A DNA stretch of 64,000 nt from Pisolithus tinctorius (Eukaryota > Basidiomycota > Agaricomycetes > Boletales > Pisolithaceae): the NCBI GenBank assembly GCA_024663395.1, contig JANFAH010000012.1:992001-1056000 (forward strand), read 5' to 3'. Both the position numbers and the translations under genes were made by a program. The notes under the pieces are model-generated. The model searched no databases and was not told where the DNA came from. It was given only the letters and a program-made list of their open reading frames with translations. Shown in pieces: positions 12,905 through 24,078 of the stretch (positions are counted from its first letter, which is position 1; every line of letters starts with the position of its first letter).

Positions 12905-13580
12905 TCCTGGCACCATTGTAATGTGTGCCGGCACTGGACCAATGCCATGGGCCATCATGCAGGCCATCCTGGCACCATTGTAATGTGTACCAGCACTGGA
13001 CCAATGCCATGGAGGCTGGCCCAGCACCAGTTCCATGTATTCTGTCATATCCCCAATGCTATGGGTCCATGCAATCCATCCTGGCACCTTTGTAATGAGA
13101 GCTGGACATCCCCAATGCCATGGAGGCCATCCTGGCACTGGTTCTATGTATTCTGGCATATCTCCAATGTGATGGATCCATCATGCAAGCCATCCTGGCA
13201 CCTTTGTAATTAGTGCCGGCACATCCCCAATGCCATTTGGCCATCATTCAGGCCATTCTGGCACCATTGTAATGTGTTCTGGCACAACACCAATGCCATA
13301 GAAGCCACCCTGGCACTTGTTCCATGTATTCTGGCATATCCCCAATTCACTGCGTCCATCATGTAAGCCATCCTGGCACCATTGTAATGTGTTCCGGCAC
13401 AACACCAACACCGTGGAAGCCGTGCTGGCACCTATGCCATATGTTCCGGCACATCCCCAATGCCATGAGGCCATCATGCAGGCTGTCACAGCACCATTGT
13501 AATGAGTTCTGGCACATCCCCCAATGACATGAGGCCATCAGTCAAGCTGTCCCAGCACTAATGCCATGGAGGCCCACCCA
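12905..13580. repeat. Second tandem array, TGGCACC...CCAATGCCATGG family
   Basis: Segments resembling TGGCACCATTGTAATGTGT and CCAATGCCATGGAGGCC alternate. TGGCACC starts lie at 12908, 12970, 13082, 13196 (TGGCACC), 13259 and 13374, so steps alternate between about 62 and about 113 bases, which implies two related sub-units. Copies are diverged by point changes. There is no sequence relation to the preceding 168-base satellite, which it directly follows. No coding content is supported. Confidence 0.82.
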
Positions 13581-14096
13581 GAAATTATACCATACCATGC
13601 CTGACCTGCCTGACCTCCCAGGAGCAGGTCCACAGTGTATGTACATACTGGTACCAGTACCATGCTGGAGATGCATGTATTACCACAATAGTGGCTCTGG
13701 TAATGACCAGAAGACTAGCCAACTACCCAGTACATTTAAACTGTGATTTCAATGCCTTACAGCCTCCAGCAAGCCAGAACAATACCATGAAAGCCACCAT
13801 CATGCTATACAGAAAAAACAATTGAGTTATGCCAGCCAGTCATCATTCAATCATCTAGGTGAACCATGACTCCATTGGCCCTTAGCACTTGTCACACCAC
13901 AGCCTTGGTACAGACATCACCGTACCAGATTGGTTTTCCAGTATCTGAATTATACAGTAACAACTACCAGCTGGGGTAGCTACTTCTTCCTGGAGATCGC
14001 ATTTTGACAATATAGAATATATTTCTGCAGCTAACCAAGTACAAGTACAAAGACAAAAAAACATGAATGGATTGTGAAATGACAAGTACATTAAAG
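13581..14096. other. Gene-free stretch
   Basis: AT-richer unique sequence between the second satellite and the zinc-cluster gene. No ORF, repeat or hairpin of note was found. Confidence 0.5.
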
Positions 14097-15967
14097 TTAG
14101 TCGACCTCCATCCTATCTTCCTGTCCAGGCGCTGATCCGACTGCTGGTGGTGGTGGAGTAATAGATATTGCTGGACCTCCAGCAGGTCCATGCACAGGTT
14201 CAACATTCGAAGGAGGTACTTCCAAGCCAGCACCTCCCTCGAATGAAGCCAGGGGTGGTTCAGTGGACTCCTGTCTTGAGCCACTTCGGGATGATTGAAC
14301 CTCTACAACACTGGTGGCAGTGCCAAGTTCCACCATGACCGGCATGTGAGGTACCAGTGTAGGGTTGGATGTAGTGTGAAATGGGACCAGAGGATGGTTA
14401 AGCAAGTCTGGGGCTGGGAATAGGTGATTATGGATGGCATCTACCACCTGATGGAGAGCAGCAAGCTCAGTATGGGTTACTTCAATCTCCCACCTCATGT
14501 CAGCATTCTCCCACTTGAGGACAGTAACCTCTTCCCAATACTCGTCACAATGGCATGGATCATCAGCACCGGTTGTAGTAGTCGCCACTGGAGTGATGGG
14601 TGGGTCTGTTGCAACGCTACTTGCATGAGACCGTGACCAGGATAGCCATGATGGAGTAATAATTTCCACTACTCAATAGAAATGTTAGTTCAACTGATCA
14701 GCCAAAAATATAGGACTGTGAATAACTTACTGGGGCGGCCAGTCCATGGGCCAGGAGATGAATGATGGCTTGTTACTTTGGATGGACTGGCGGATCAATT
14801 TCGGCTTGGTGCCCTTTGACATTTGGCTCGTCAACCAGTCGATGGAGCTGGCGCAGCAAGCATTGAAGTGGTGGGAAGGCCAGTGGTATCTTCTGGCAAT
14901 CATTGCCAGCAAGGCCTTGATCAGGAGGCTTTTCACTGCATCTCAGACTTGTCTCCCCTCCCCTTGAACAAGCTGCATGAATATTTCATACAGTGGCATT
15001 GCCAGCATGCCCTGCCAGCTAGCACCATACATGGCCAACTCCTGTCCTGGCATCTCACACACTGCTCAGCTTCTGGCACTACCTCCCAAGACTTGGGAGG
15101 GTTGTTGATGTCTCGCTGGTCCTGCACATCCTCATTGACTGCTGGTTTCGCCTTCTTTGTTGGTCTCCTTGACCAGCTCTGGCCTCTACTGGTCTGATCA
15201 CTGGCATCGACCAGCTTGGCCACTGGCCAGCCATGTCTTGACTGGCTACGGCCCCATGCCTTCTCCTTGTTCTGATCCTCTTCATTTCCCAGCTTCTGAA
15301 TCACAATTCCAGTGGTTGTAGCTGTAGTGTCTGTGGGTGCATGTTCGGATCCTGTGTTAGTGGTCTATCCAATTGCCATTGTCAGAATTAGTGCTCACCT
15401 GGAAGTCAAATCCCTTGAGCCTCATCCGTACCCAACTCTCTCCCCTTCCCCTTATCCACTGGCTGTGCCTGGTGCTCAGCCCTAGACGAAGGCCCGGTAA
15501 GTTGCTCCATGACCTTGTAATATGGGTGAGATTTCAGCTGGTGATGAAGGCGATACCATGGATGATCCTTCACATTGGCCTCTCGTGCCATCATCATCTG
15601 GTTGAAAGGGGGCCATTTCTGCATCGCAAAGATTATTGCTGGGTCAACCATGTGCATATTGATAGCAATAAGATGTGGAGGGATCTTGAATGCTGGGGGT
15701 AGATGTTCAACAACTGTGTGGACAATTCCCTACATAGATGTCAGGAACAGATATCATGGCTGCGATTTCACTTACCAGCTGGGCCCACACAAGCTGAGCC
15801 ACTTTGCACCAGTGTGTACCATCCTGGCCCCGAAGCCCTCTTAGTGCCTGCATTGTAAGCCTGGCAGCCTCCTCAACCATCTGCTTGGCATTTTCAGCAG
15901 TGATGACCGGCTGGATGTTGTTGGTCGATTGTGCCAGGACGAAGGTGCTGGTGTTGGTGGTAGACAT
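14097..15967 (-). CDS. Agaricomycete zinc-cluster/coiled-coil protein of unknown function
   Basis: Multi-exon minus-strand gene. It starts at 15967 (MSTTNTSTF) and ends with a proline-rich, acidic tail (PGQEDRMEVD) at 14097. The middle exon (near 15000-15300) carries a cysteine array with spacing CVRC-x6-C-x8-CWQC-x5-C after a basic segment with SRRPTKKAKP, like a Zn cluster preceded by a nuclear localisation signal. The last exon (14669-14097) has a short predicted coiled coil (EEVTVLKWENADMRWEIEV) and then disordered sequence. Proteins with this Cys spacing and tail are multicopy in ectomycorrhizal Boletales and relatives, usually unnamed. DNA binding is an inference. It lies downstream of, and on the same strand as, KDZ-2. 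Exon borders were not fully resolved. Confidence 0.55.
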
Positions 15968-16573
15968 AGTGCTGTTAAACCTTAGGTGTGCAGGTGGTGG
16001 GTGCTTGAGTGGTGTGGTGAATTTGCCAGCTAGCATACACCATTCAACAGGCTTACATAAGCACAATACAAATGCTCACTCCGGTGATGTTGTGATTTAC
16101 AATATTCAATGTACTGGTGAAAAAATATTGTGTAATACAATCTTATCACTGGTACTGAAATCATTCTCAAACATCAGTGTAATCCCCACAGCGCCTGCAA
16201 TGTTTCGAACTTTCATATGGCTCCCAGAAATGTTAGATTAGCAGCTGGCCAATCATCCACCAGAGTCTGTAGATTTAGACCTAGCAATATGGCAATTACC
16301 ACAAACACTGTTACACAACTCATGGCAACTACCAGTCCCTGCAATCAGCACATTTGACCAAACCCCCAGCAACTACCACACAGCCACCACACAGCCACTC
16401 AATAGTGTTTACCTGATGTTTAGTAAGCTGTAGGACATTGGTAGATTTCAATCCCTGCTAAATATATTCACAAAATCAAATCATATTAAACCCTACAGTA
16501 GGATTTACATTTGGAAATAAGGACAATCTTCCAACTGCGGATATCGACTAAATAGGCAGGTGAGTAAGAACAG
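15968..16573. other. Gene-free stretch
   Basis: AT-rich sequence between the zinc-cluster gene and KDZ-2. It has short CAGCAACTACCA and CAGCCACCACACAGCCACT runs near 16340-16400, but no supported gene. Confidence 0.45.
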
Positions 16574-19500
16574 TTACTCCTCGTCTGTCCCGTTGCCCTC
16601 CAGATCATTGTCCCCCACCTCATATGCACTGCCATTCGGATTGTCATCCTCCAGATCATCATCCCCCACCTCATATGCGCTGCTATTTGGATTGTCATCC
16701 TCCAGATCACTGTCCCCCAACTCATATGCACTGCTATTTGAATCATCATCGATGCTGAAAAATTTGGTGCAATCTTCGACCTCAACGTTGGTCCTCGCTC
16801 GATGCCAAAGCATGCTAAAATGATCAGAGAGCTGGTGCTGCAGAGTGGCCTGTCGATCTGCATATGCGCAAATTCCTTCCCTTACAAGGCGATCAACCAT
16901 GACACCACTGGGGGGTTCCCTATGCTGCTTCCACCACTGCGCCTTGTACTCGAGGAATTTTTCTGTGCACCACATTTCTTCCAGCAAAAGCTCAACCTCT
17001 TCAGACCAGTGTGCCGCTCGGGCATGGGCTTTTGCCCACTCTATGCATAGTGCTTAAAACAATTTTGATTTAGTGGAATGATGTGCTGACGTAGATATTG
17101 ATGTACCTTCGATCATCCCCTCATCACTGCTTGCCACTGTCCCACATGCCCAGATCCAAGACATTGTTCTATATCCCTCACCCAAGCCATGTCTTAAAGC
17201 CTTGCACTGCTTCTTGGACCTTTGGCAGCCGTTGGAACCAATGATGGCATTCGGATCATCAATGTCACCCGATGTAGATGCAGTCGGTCCACACACATCC
17301 TTCATTTGCAGCAGCCACAGCTCTTCCTCCCAGGAACCTGCACCACGGAGCACAAGGAGCGCCGCACAAGCTACCCAGTACTTCTGTATGACTCTGCCAA
17401 TCTTTGAGGAGTGTGTGTTTATCAGTGTCTTTGCGTGAGTATTTGCCCTTTGGCCACAGATGTTCGTGTTTCGATATTTGATGAAATGAGTCTGCATATG
17501 TAGGTAGTTTCGAAGCTTGCCAAGGGCATCACGACATTGCGCCTCTCTAAGTTGCGCTTTGATGACAGAAATGTCATCAGAGATAGACATCTGCTCAGCT
17601 GGAGACAACTCCGATGGCATGCACAAGCGGATGGCTTTGGCTTTGGCTTCAGGATCTTCAGACCGTTGAACAATACTCTTGATGCCAATCATGTAAACCA
17701 CTTGAATTTTGTGAAACTGTCGGATTTGATGGAAGAGTGCAGCACGATGTCATTGTAAACTTGTGTCTTGAGTCACCATAAGCCGTAATTCAGCTGATAC
17801 ATCTGACTTCAAACTTCGCCTAGCATTGAATCTAGGCTCATCTGTCTAGGCCTGAAGGAAAATCACATACTGAGTTTCTTCAATTGCCAACCTGAAAGAA
17901 ACAAAGCTGCTTGGGGACATTTTATGGCAGCTGAATTCCCCACGAGCAGCTGCAGCCTTGTCATCAGCGGCCAGCTGGGAGAAAACCTCAGCCTTGGTTG
18001 GAACTGCAATCACATCTGGTGACCCAATGTACACAACGCAAGGAACAGGAATACGTACAACACTGAGTGGTGGCATATGGATTCGGTTTGGATTTATCAG
18101 CTTCCCATGTGGTGATCATAGCGGTCCATGTCTCCCTCTGTGAAGCGCCAATAGATGTGTTAAATTCCTCCAGGGTAGCACAATGATGAGATCGCTCAGC
18201 AGTGGCAGCTTTGAGCCTGTCACGAAGTAAACATCCTTCACCACTGTTAGTACAGTACACCATCCCACAAGATTCGTGCTTACCAAGACCAACAAGCTTT
18301 CTGAAGTTGTGATGGCCGAAGTGGTCATCGATGGTATCATGCCTCGCACCGGGTGTCATTTCTTTTGTGCTATTTGCGACATGATTGATCTCCAACCAGT
18401 TATGCTCGACCCCTTCGCCATCAGTGCGGCCAACACCAGGCAGAAGATTGAGAGAATGGGGTATAGCACATGAGGCAGAATGAGCAGGGGCATGGAACTT
18501 CGGAATACCGAACACAAATGATGACACGACGACAGTGAGGGGGAGATGTAGATGTTCAGGGAGCTGGTCTATCCTTTGGGCAAGGTTGAGTTTCCATTGA
18601 CAGGCGATGTTGTAGGAAATGACCATGGAAAGGAGCAGAAAGGGGAAAATAGCCGAACAATATATATAGTCCATGTTACAGTAGCTGGGAATTTATGAAC
18701 GGATGCGACTGGAAGGTGTGTAGATGTGTACTTACTGCTCGCCTTTTTGCAAATCGCCCACACCACAAGGGCATACAAATTCATGTCAGGCACAAAGGCA
18801 TAGTCCTACACCCATTGTACAAAGACCAGTTGCGAACTTGGTTTCAGCGTGAGCCATAGACCTGAAACTGTTACACATGCTAATCTAAATCGAGAGTCAA
18901 GGGTGGGAAATCAAAAACATATTACATGCAGACACACATCTTCTTGCATAGCAAACCAAAGTATGTGCTCATTGTAAGGGCCATCAGCAACAAAGTAGGC
19001 AAGGCTGGTATGCAGGCCTGGATCCTGGTCAGACGCATGTGCATGGTTCTTGAGCCAAAAGTTGGCATCTATCGCAATGATGAGTGAATAAAGAAACCTA
19101 AGGCCTTGATTAGAATATGTGTAGTGCCCAATATGTCCAATGAACTTTTTAGAGGGCTCTGCATCTTTCCAATCATCAGGCAAGTTCATGCCCGGTTGTG
19201 GGCATGCAGGACACAACACAGCGAGCCCACCAGGTTTGGTGGTACAAATACCATCTTGCTCGCTTGCCCTCCCTGCTCTTTTGAGGAGTTTCATGTGGCG
19301 GAACTGACAAACCATGTGCAAAAAGGGATGACACCGACTCTGAGATGCACATCAGCAGGGACTAGACTAAGGGCCCATACCACATACCTTTGGCATATTA
19401 ATACCTGTATTATCTGTAAGATGCTCCAGCGTGCGATAGTATTCATACACTGAAACTTTACTTGACCACATGAGTTGCAGAAAGTGATCCAAGACTGTTC

Positions 19501-20374
19501 TGGTGCAAGCTGTCCTTGGATTACAGATGGTGGCAGGATACCAACCACATTGCAGAAGCTGTTGGCAATGGGACATGCACTGCTCACAGCCACAGAAATT
19601 CACATTAACAGGGTGAATGCCATTGACATCAATGATGATGAAATCTAAGTGACCATGCTCCGGACAGTAGCAAAACATGTCTTCATGACCGAGCTGAACT
19701 ATGAGGCCAAGCTGCTTTAAGGTGACACGCTCAAAGAACTTTCTGTTCCACTTCTGCGAATGATTTATGAAGGGTGGGATGTATTATAAACTGGACGAGC
19801 TCACCTTGATTTTGTGTAATGGTAAACATTGATGAGTTGCTAGACAACAGGTCTGACATGACAATGTGACCCCATGACAATCTTCGCAACGAAAGAGTCA
19901 TTCGTTTGGCATTCCACTAGCCACCTCGCAACTACACCATTTGGCAGCATTGCCACGGCTCTCAAGCTGGAGTTCTTCAAAGAGATACTCCTCGCGATAA
20001 CCATATTCTTCACCATTGAACCCTGCCCACTCCTTGAACGGGTCATCCTGTCCCATAAAAGGTCGGTCGAGGTCTTATCAGTTCAAAAAAAAACTTACTG
20101 AGATTTGAGTTTGCTGCACAGATCTGCTGGGTGCAACACCATAGGCATCTCCATCCCAATAGTTGTCCTCATTCCCCCAATCGTCTGAGGCCTCCATAAA
20201 GCTGTCCACAGGTCCATTCGGTGTAGTCCAAAGTTGGATAGGTGAGTCGTGAGTAGTGACGAGGCAGCAGTAGTCATCAGAAAATCGAACTGTGTGAGAG
20301 AAAGCATGCCCACTTTCATCAAAGGTTTCGCAGTACACATGGTATGTTTTCTTTTTTTTCCTGGGGATCGTCAT
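16574..20374 (-). CDS. KDZ transposase 2 (CxC2 type), apparently well preserved
   Basis: Starts at 20374 (MTIPRKKKKTYHVYCE). Recognisable blocks in order: an N-terminal acidic region; WNRKFFERVTLKQLGLIVQLGH; the CxC2-like domain with DVNGIHPVNVNFCGCEQC, YPATICNPRTACT and YEYYRTLEHLTDNTG (19367-19678); CPACPQPGMNLPDDW; FLYSLIIAIDANFWLKN; CxRHEFV...GVGDLQKGEQ; and the catalytic core (17988-18674) with VISYNIACQWK, PKFHAPAHSASC, GVGRTDGEGVEHNW and HDTIDDHFG. The C-terminal helical region (17054-17701) includes LRNYLHMQTHF. The last exon (16574-16987) has WAKAHARAAHW and EEMWCTEKFL, then three copies of an acidic ~17-residue repeat (LEDDNPNSSAYEVGDDD-like). Many short introns separate the blocks. 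No in-frame stop was noticed, though not every join was traced. Of the three KDZ copies here it is the best candidate for activity. Confidence 0.85.
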
Positions 20375-20990
20375 GGCTCAGCCTCGAGTGCAGGAGATGA
20401 GAAAAATTTGTGTTCACCTTGCATAGCCATTGCCCACAATCCTGATCCATGAACAATAATGACCCAAGAGAGAAGCCAGGAATTTTTTCGATCCTTCTTT
20501 CCATGAGTATTCACTTGGAAAGCAAGTCAACTGCCTGTTTGGTATTTTAAGATAAGTACGGTACCATTGTATAAGACCTTACCAAACAAAAACACCCCCA
20601 TCTCCAGGCCATTGCCATGGTATGGCAAGCCAAACCATCACAGGGTCGCTGTGCTTTATGTGCATTGTGGTTGTGGGCTTATCAGATGGTAGTGCAGATT
20701 GGAGTCTAGGAGAAAGGAAGGGGGTGCTCCGCAAATAAGGTTCCAGTACTCACTGCAAACATGCCAGTGTCATGGGATGAGATTCAATTGGCTGGTAGGT
20801 AGTCATCCAATTATGTAATCACCCTTGGTCTTCTCAAATGCAAAGGTTGGAAGTACAGCATACATGGTTTCGTCTACTTGTCACATAGTTCTATCAGTAC
20901 CAGTAAAAATATTGCATCTCTCTAGATATCATGCCTATTACATAGATCTATGAGATCCTGCAAAAACTTTGCTTTGTTGACAGCCATGCC
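20375..20990. other. Gene-free stretch
   Basis: This is the 5' side of KDZ-2, which is transcribed away from it, so it probably holds that gene's promoter. No repeat or further ORF can be supported. Confidence 0.4.
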
Positions 20991-22036
20991 TCACTTCGCA
21001 AGCAACATGATGAACTGTTCACTTGTATGCGCATTTCTGTAGACTTTGATGATGAGATTGACATCCTCAGCACCATACCCATGAGAAGCAAGATAGCGAG
21101 AGGTTAGAGTACCGAGTGGGTGCGCTAACGTCTGCACAGGCATCATAGAAGTTGGATAGTAGTGGCTTGATATTATACCGCATAGGTTGCGAATGTGACT
21201 ATATATGATGGGGGACAGCTCTGCATCACTCATTGCAGTCTCCAGCCTAGTGGAAGAGGTAGAGGTTGCAGAAGATGAGGCACGGGATGTAAATGCTGAG
21301 GCTGTTTGTGGTGTCTGTGGCGAAATATGCAGTGAATCACAGAGCCGTTTTCCCAAGGTATCAATGGGGCTCTCAGGGACCTCCACAACGATCTCCAAAG
21401 GTGGCATGTGTTGAGGAACGCCTTTAACAATCACAAATGCCAACACAAGCCAGAATGAGGGGGTGTGCCTGTGTATAGGGTATTTGAACGACCCTTCCGC
21501 ACATTTGGCACTCTCACTAGAAATGTCAAGCTTGGTTTGACATATAATCAAAACTACTAGCTTACACTGTGCGATGAATGCCAGGAGGTGAGCCAATCAC
21601 AATCGCATAAAAGCCTGCTTCATCTTCAAGCAACATTCATACAGATGGTATGTCGAATGCAGCGAGTATTTGGGTGTGGTCTGCCCCATGTGGCAGTGAA
21701 TTCACGATGCCTTGAAGCGTTCCTGCAACCTGCCTTGCCTCGTTCTCCGATTTACACTGGATTGTGACTGGCAATGGTGACGTTGCACAACCACATGGGA
21801 TCAATGGACTAGTGTCAATGCTTAAGTTTCAACAATACACTCACCTGGGAATGCATAACCCACCAATCATCTGAACCATACACATGTGCACTGCTGTGAG
21901 GGCCCCCAATAACGGCCCAATAGTGTTCAATGGCGGCCATGGGATTTGTAAATGGCCGCTCATCTGGGCTCATGCTTTTATAGTGACTCAGAAATGAGGG
22001 GGGGTGTTCACAGAGCTTTGCCAGATATGGATCCAT
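20991..22036 (-). CDS. Hypothetical protein with two viroplasmin/RNase H1-N-like segments
   Basis: Several minus-strand exons. The first (from 22036) contains HYWAVIGGPHSSAHVYGSD and the next has CKSENEARQVAGTLQG. Near 21600 comes GFYAIVIGSPPGIHRTV, and after a probable intron (GTGTAAG to TTTCTAG, ~21565-21515) ESAKCAEGSFKYP and FWLVLAFVIVKG. The pattern (F/Y)YAV-x-G-x-x-x-G-(I/V)-x-T followed by an S/KYP strand and a helix resembles the RNase H1 N-terminal/viroplasmin fold, here twice. That fold binds RNA-DNA hybrids in other proteins. Such proteins are common and unnamed in mushroom fungi. The tail (20991-21400) is Ser/Thr-rich, then helical. The splice join near 21809-21845 is not in phase as written, so the copy may be damaged. 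No catalytic RNase H domain is present. Confidence 0.42.
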
Positions 22037-23495
22037 AGAAAGTAATCCACTTCCTGTAAAAGCCTGTAGTTAGTACTATGTACTCAAAGCTAACAATATG
22101 TACATCTGTCTACCAGTTTTGGCATCAAGGACTTGAGTGCATTTTTCAGAAAAATTCATGCTACGCAGTTGCGCCTGTGGCAAGTCAAAACATTGGCAAA
22201 CATTTTAGTATGACCAATCACAGCAGGCAAAGGCCTGTGAATCGTAGGGCATGTGTGAGACATGGTCGGAACCTTGGGCAGTAAGATCTTAAGACCTGGC
22301 AGTGGTACAGCCAGTATGATGTATGCACCAAGCGCTAGACTGGTTGTCGAAATGTGAGCAAAAAAGATCATGATCGTTGTACAGTCATTAATGTGAATAC
22401 CTTTGAACAAAATGTAATGTAGTGGTTTCTCTCCTACAGGTAGTCAATCATTAATCAAGATTTGGCTCCAAAGTAATTGTGTCGAGTTTCGATCCTACAT
22501 GCAACTTACAGCTTTCACATCACATTTTTTTCTGGTTTTGTGTGCATATCGCCCACCGTTAATCACTGACTTGTAAACACGATTCTAATTCATTGTATAC
22601 TAGCATGATCGAGGACCATGCAAACATACATGGGCTTATTCTAAGATATTCCAAATTCAGCAATCGAGAGCTACGAGGTGATGACAATTTGGCATGGCCG
22701 CAACTAGTGACCTAGGTGGCCAGTACTGCCAAAACAAATGAATGAAACATACTACGTTGTTGGACAACTACGTACCTGGATTCTGTCAGATCTCTCAGTG
22801 ATGCAAGATGAAGTTTGCTGTATCCACTTCCATGGCTGTGGTGAGATCTAATAGCAATTGGGGTGACCAGCACTGTAACAGCGATGGCGAGGACATTGTG
22901 CACGGTCTGCCAGTGCTCCTGGGGGACCCGCACCACCTGGATGATGTCGAAGAACCACACAACACTAATGTATGTGCTCCCACTCTTATGTCTGTACACC
23001 ACTCAGCTCTGATCCCCTGAATTAGCTTGCAACCATAATCAGCATAATCTGTAATGCTAGCTGCTTCCTGACCAAAAGTAGGTATGGAAATGACTATTAG
23101 AGATTTGGACAGTGATTGAAAATCCGAGAACTCACTCCAAATTTATCTTTGGCCCCCTCCTCCATGTGCTTACTTGTTCCATGGCATGCCCTCGTATTCA
23201 CCACACTAAGGAAGCCAGACTGGAAGCCACTCGAGAAAGTCGCGGGTGGTACTATGCAAGGTGAGGACTCTTGAGTCCACAACACTGTTCTACTCTTGTT
23301 GACAGATCAGTATCCAGACATAGAGAGAGAATCCGTGCAAACCGTAGTGTAGGATCCAAGTTGGTGTCTGCTGATGCCACTTCTAGCATCAACGACAGTG
23401 ATCCATAAGTTGTGATTTATTAGAGGTGATACTTAGTTTCCCATTCACATCAGCACCAACACAGTGAAGTTCTCACATTAAGTACCAGTCTTGCT
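22037..23495. other. Unresolved stretch without a supported gene
   Basis: Only short ORFs are present, such as 22156-22410 (-) and 22712-23002 (-). The first has an apolar stretch (SLALGAYIILAVPLPG). None shows a recognisable family or a convincing exon chain. This could be the eroded 5' part of the minus-strand gene ending at 20991. Confidence 0.35.
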
Positions 23496-23866
23496 ATGGT
23501 CAAAGATGCCAAGGATGAGCTGGTTGCATATGCACCGGCACCACGGTCATTCGTTGAAGGCATTCTCAGGAAATATATTGATTCCATGCCAGACAACTCA
23601 GATGATGAACTTACTGTGAAGTCATTGACAGGTGACCTTAGCATCATAGAGGACGCTATTGCTACAGTCGAGAAAATTCACAGCAAGGCGCTCAAAGGCC
23701 AAGTGGCCATCTACGAGATGTGTGGTGTCTGTCCAGAATGGTGTGCAGTGGGATCAGGGAACTAACTATTCTACTCGAGGATATTCTGTGCTTGGCGATG
23801 GAGGGGACCTCGACTTTGGCAGAAGCGCATTTCCTGGGTGAACTCGCATATCAGAAGTACCAATAG
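23496..23866 (+). CDS. Small hypothetical protein, probably frameshifted fragment
   Basis: An open frame from MVKDAKDELVAYAP reads an acidic helical protein (DNSDDELTVKSL, SIIEDAIATVEKIHSKAL) to a stop at 23763. Immediately after, another frame continues with LTILLEDILCLAMEG and LGELAYQKYQ to 23866, in the same helical style. So either a small intron (donor candidates near 23724) or a frameshift at ~23760 separates two parts of one protein. No family was recognised. It stands alone between minus-strand genes. Confidence 0.35.
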
Positions 23867-24078
23867 CTGCGATGCAATGTATAGACCACTTCCAAAATGC
23901 CATACATATTTTCTATCTAGCATACTCGACTGCAGATTGTTACAAGATATCACGCTGCTCAACTCCGAGCTCTTTTGGGATTGCAGCCATTTGTTCGGGT
24001 GGCTGCTGGCAGCACTCACTTTGTCCTGGTCCTTCGAAGATAACTAAGTAGGTTACACATGTATAGTGAAATGAATAC

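Noticed and set aside
10935..13580. CRISPR-like regular repeats
   Set aside because: Contiguous diverged tandem monomers without unique spacers in a eukaryotic genome; this is satellite DNA.
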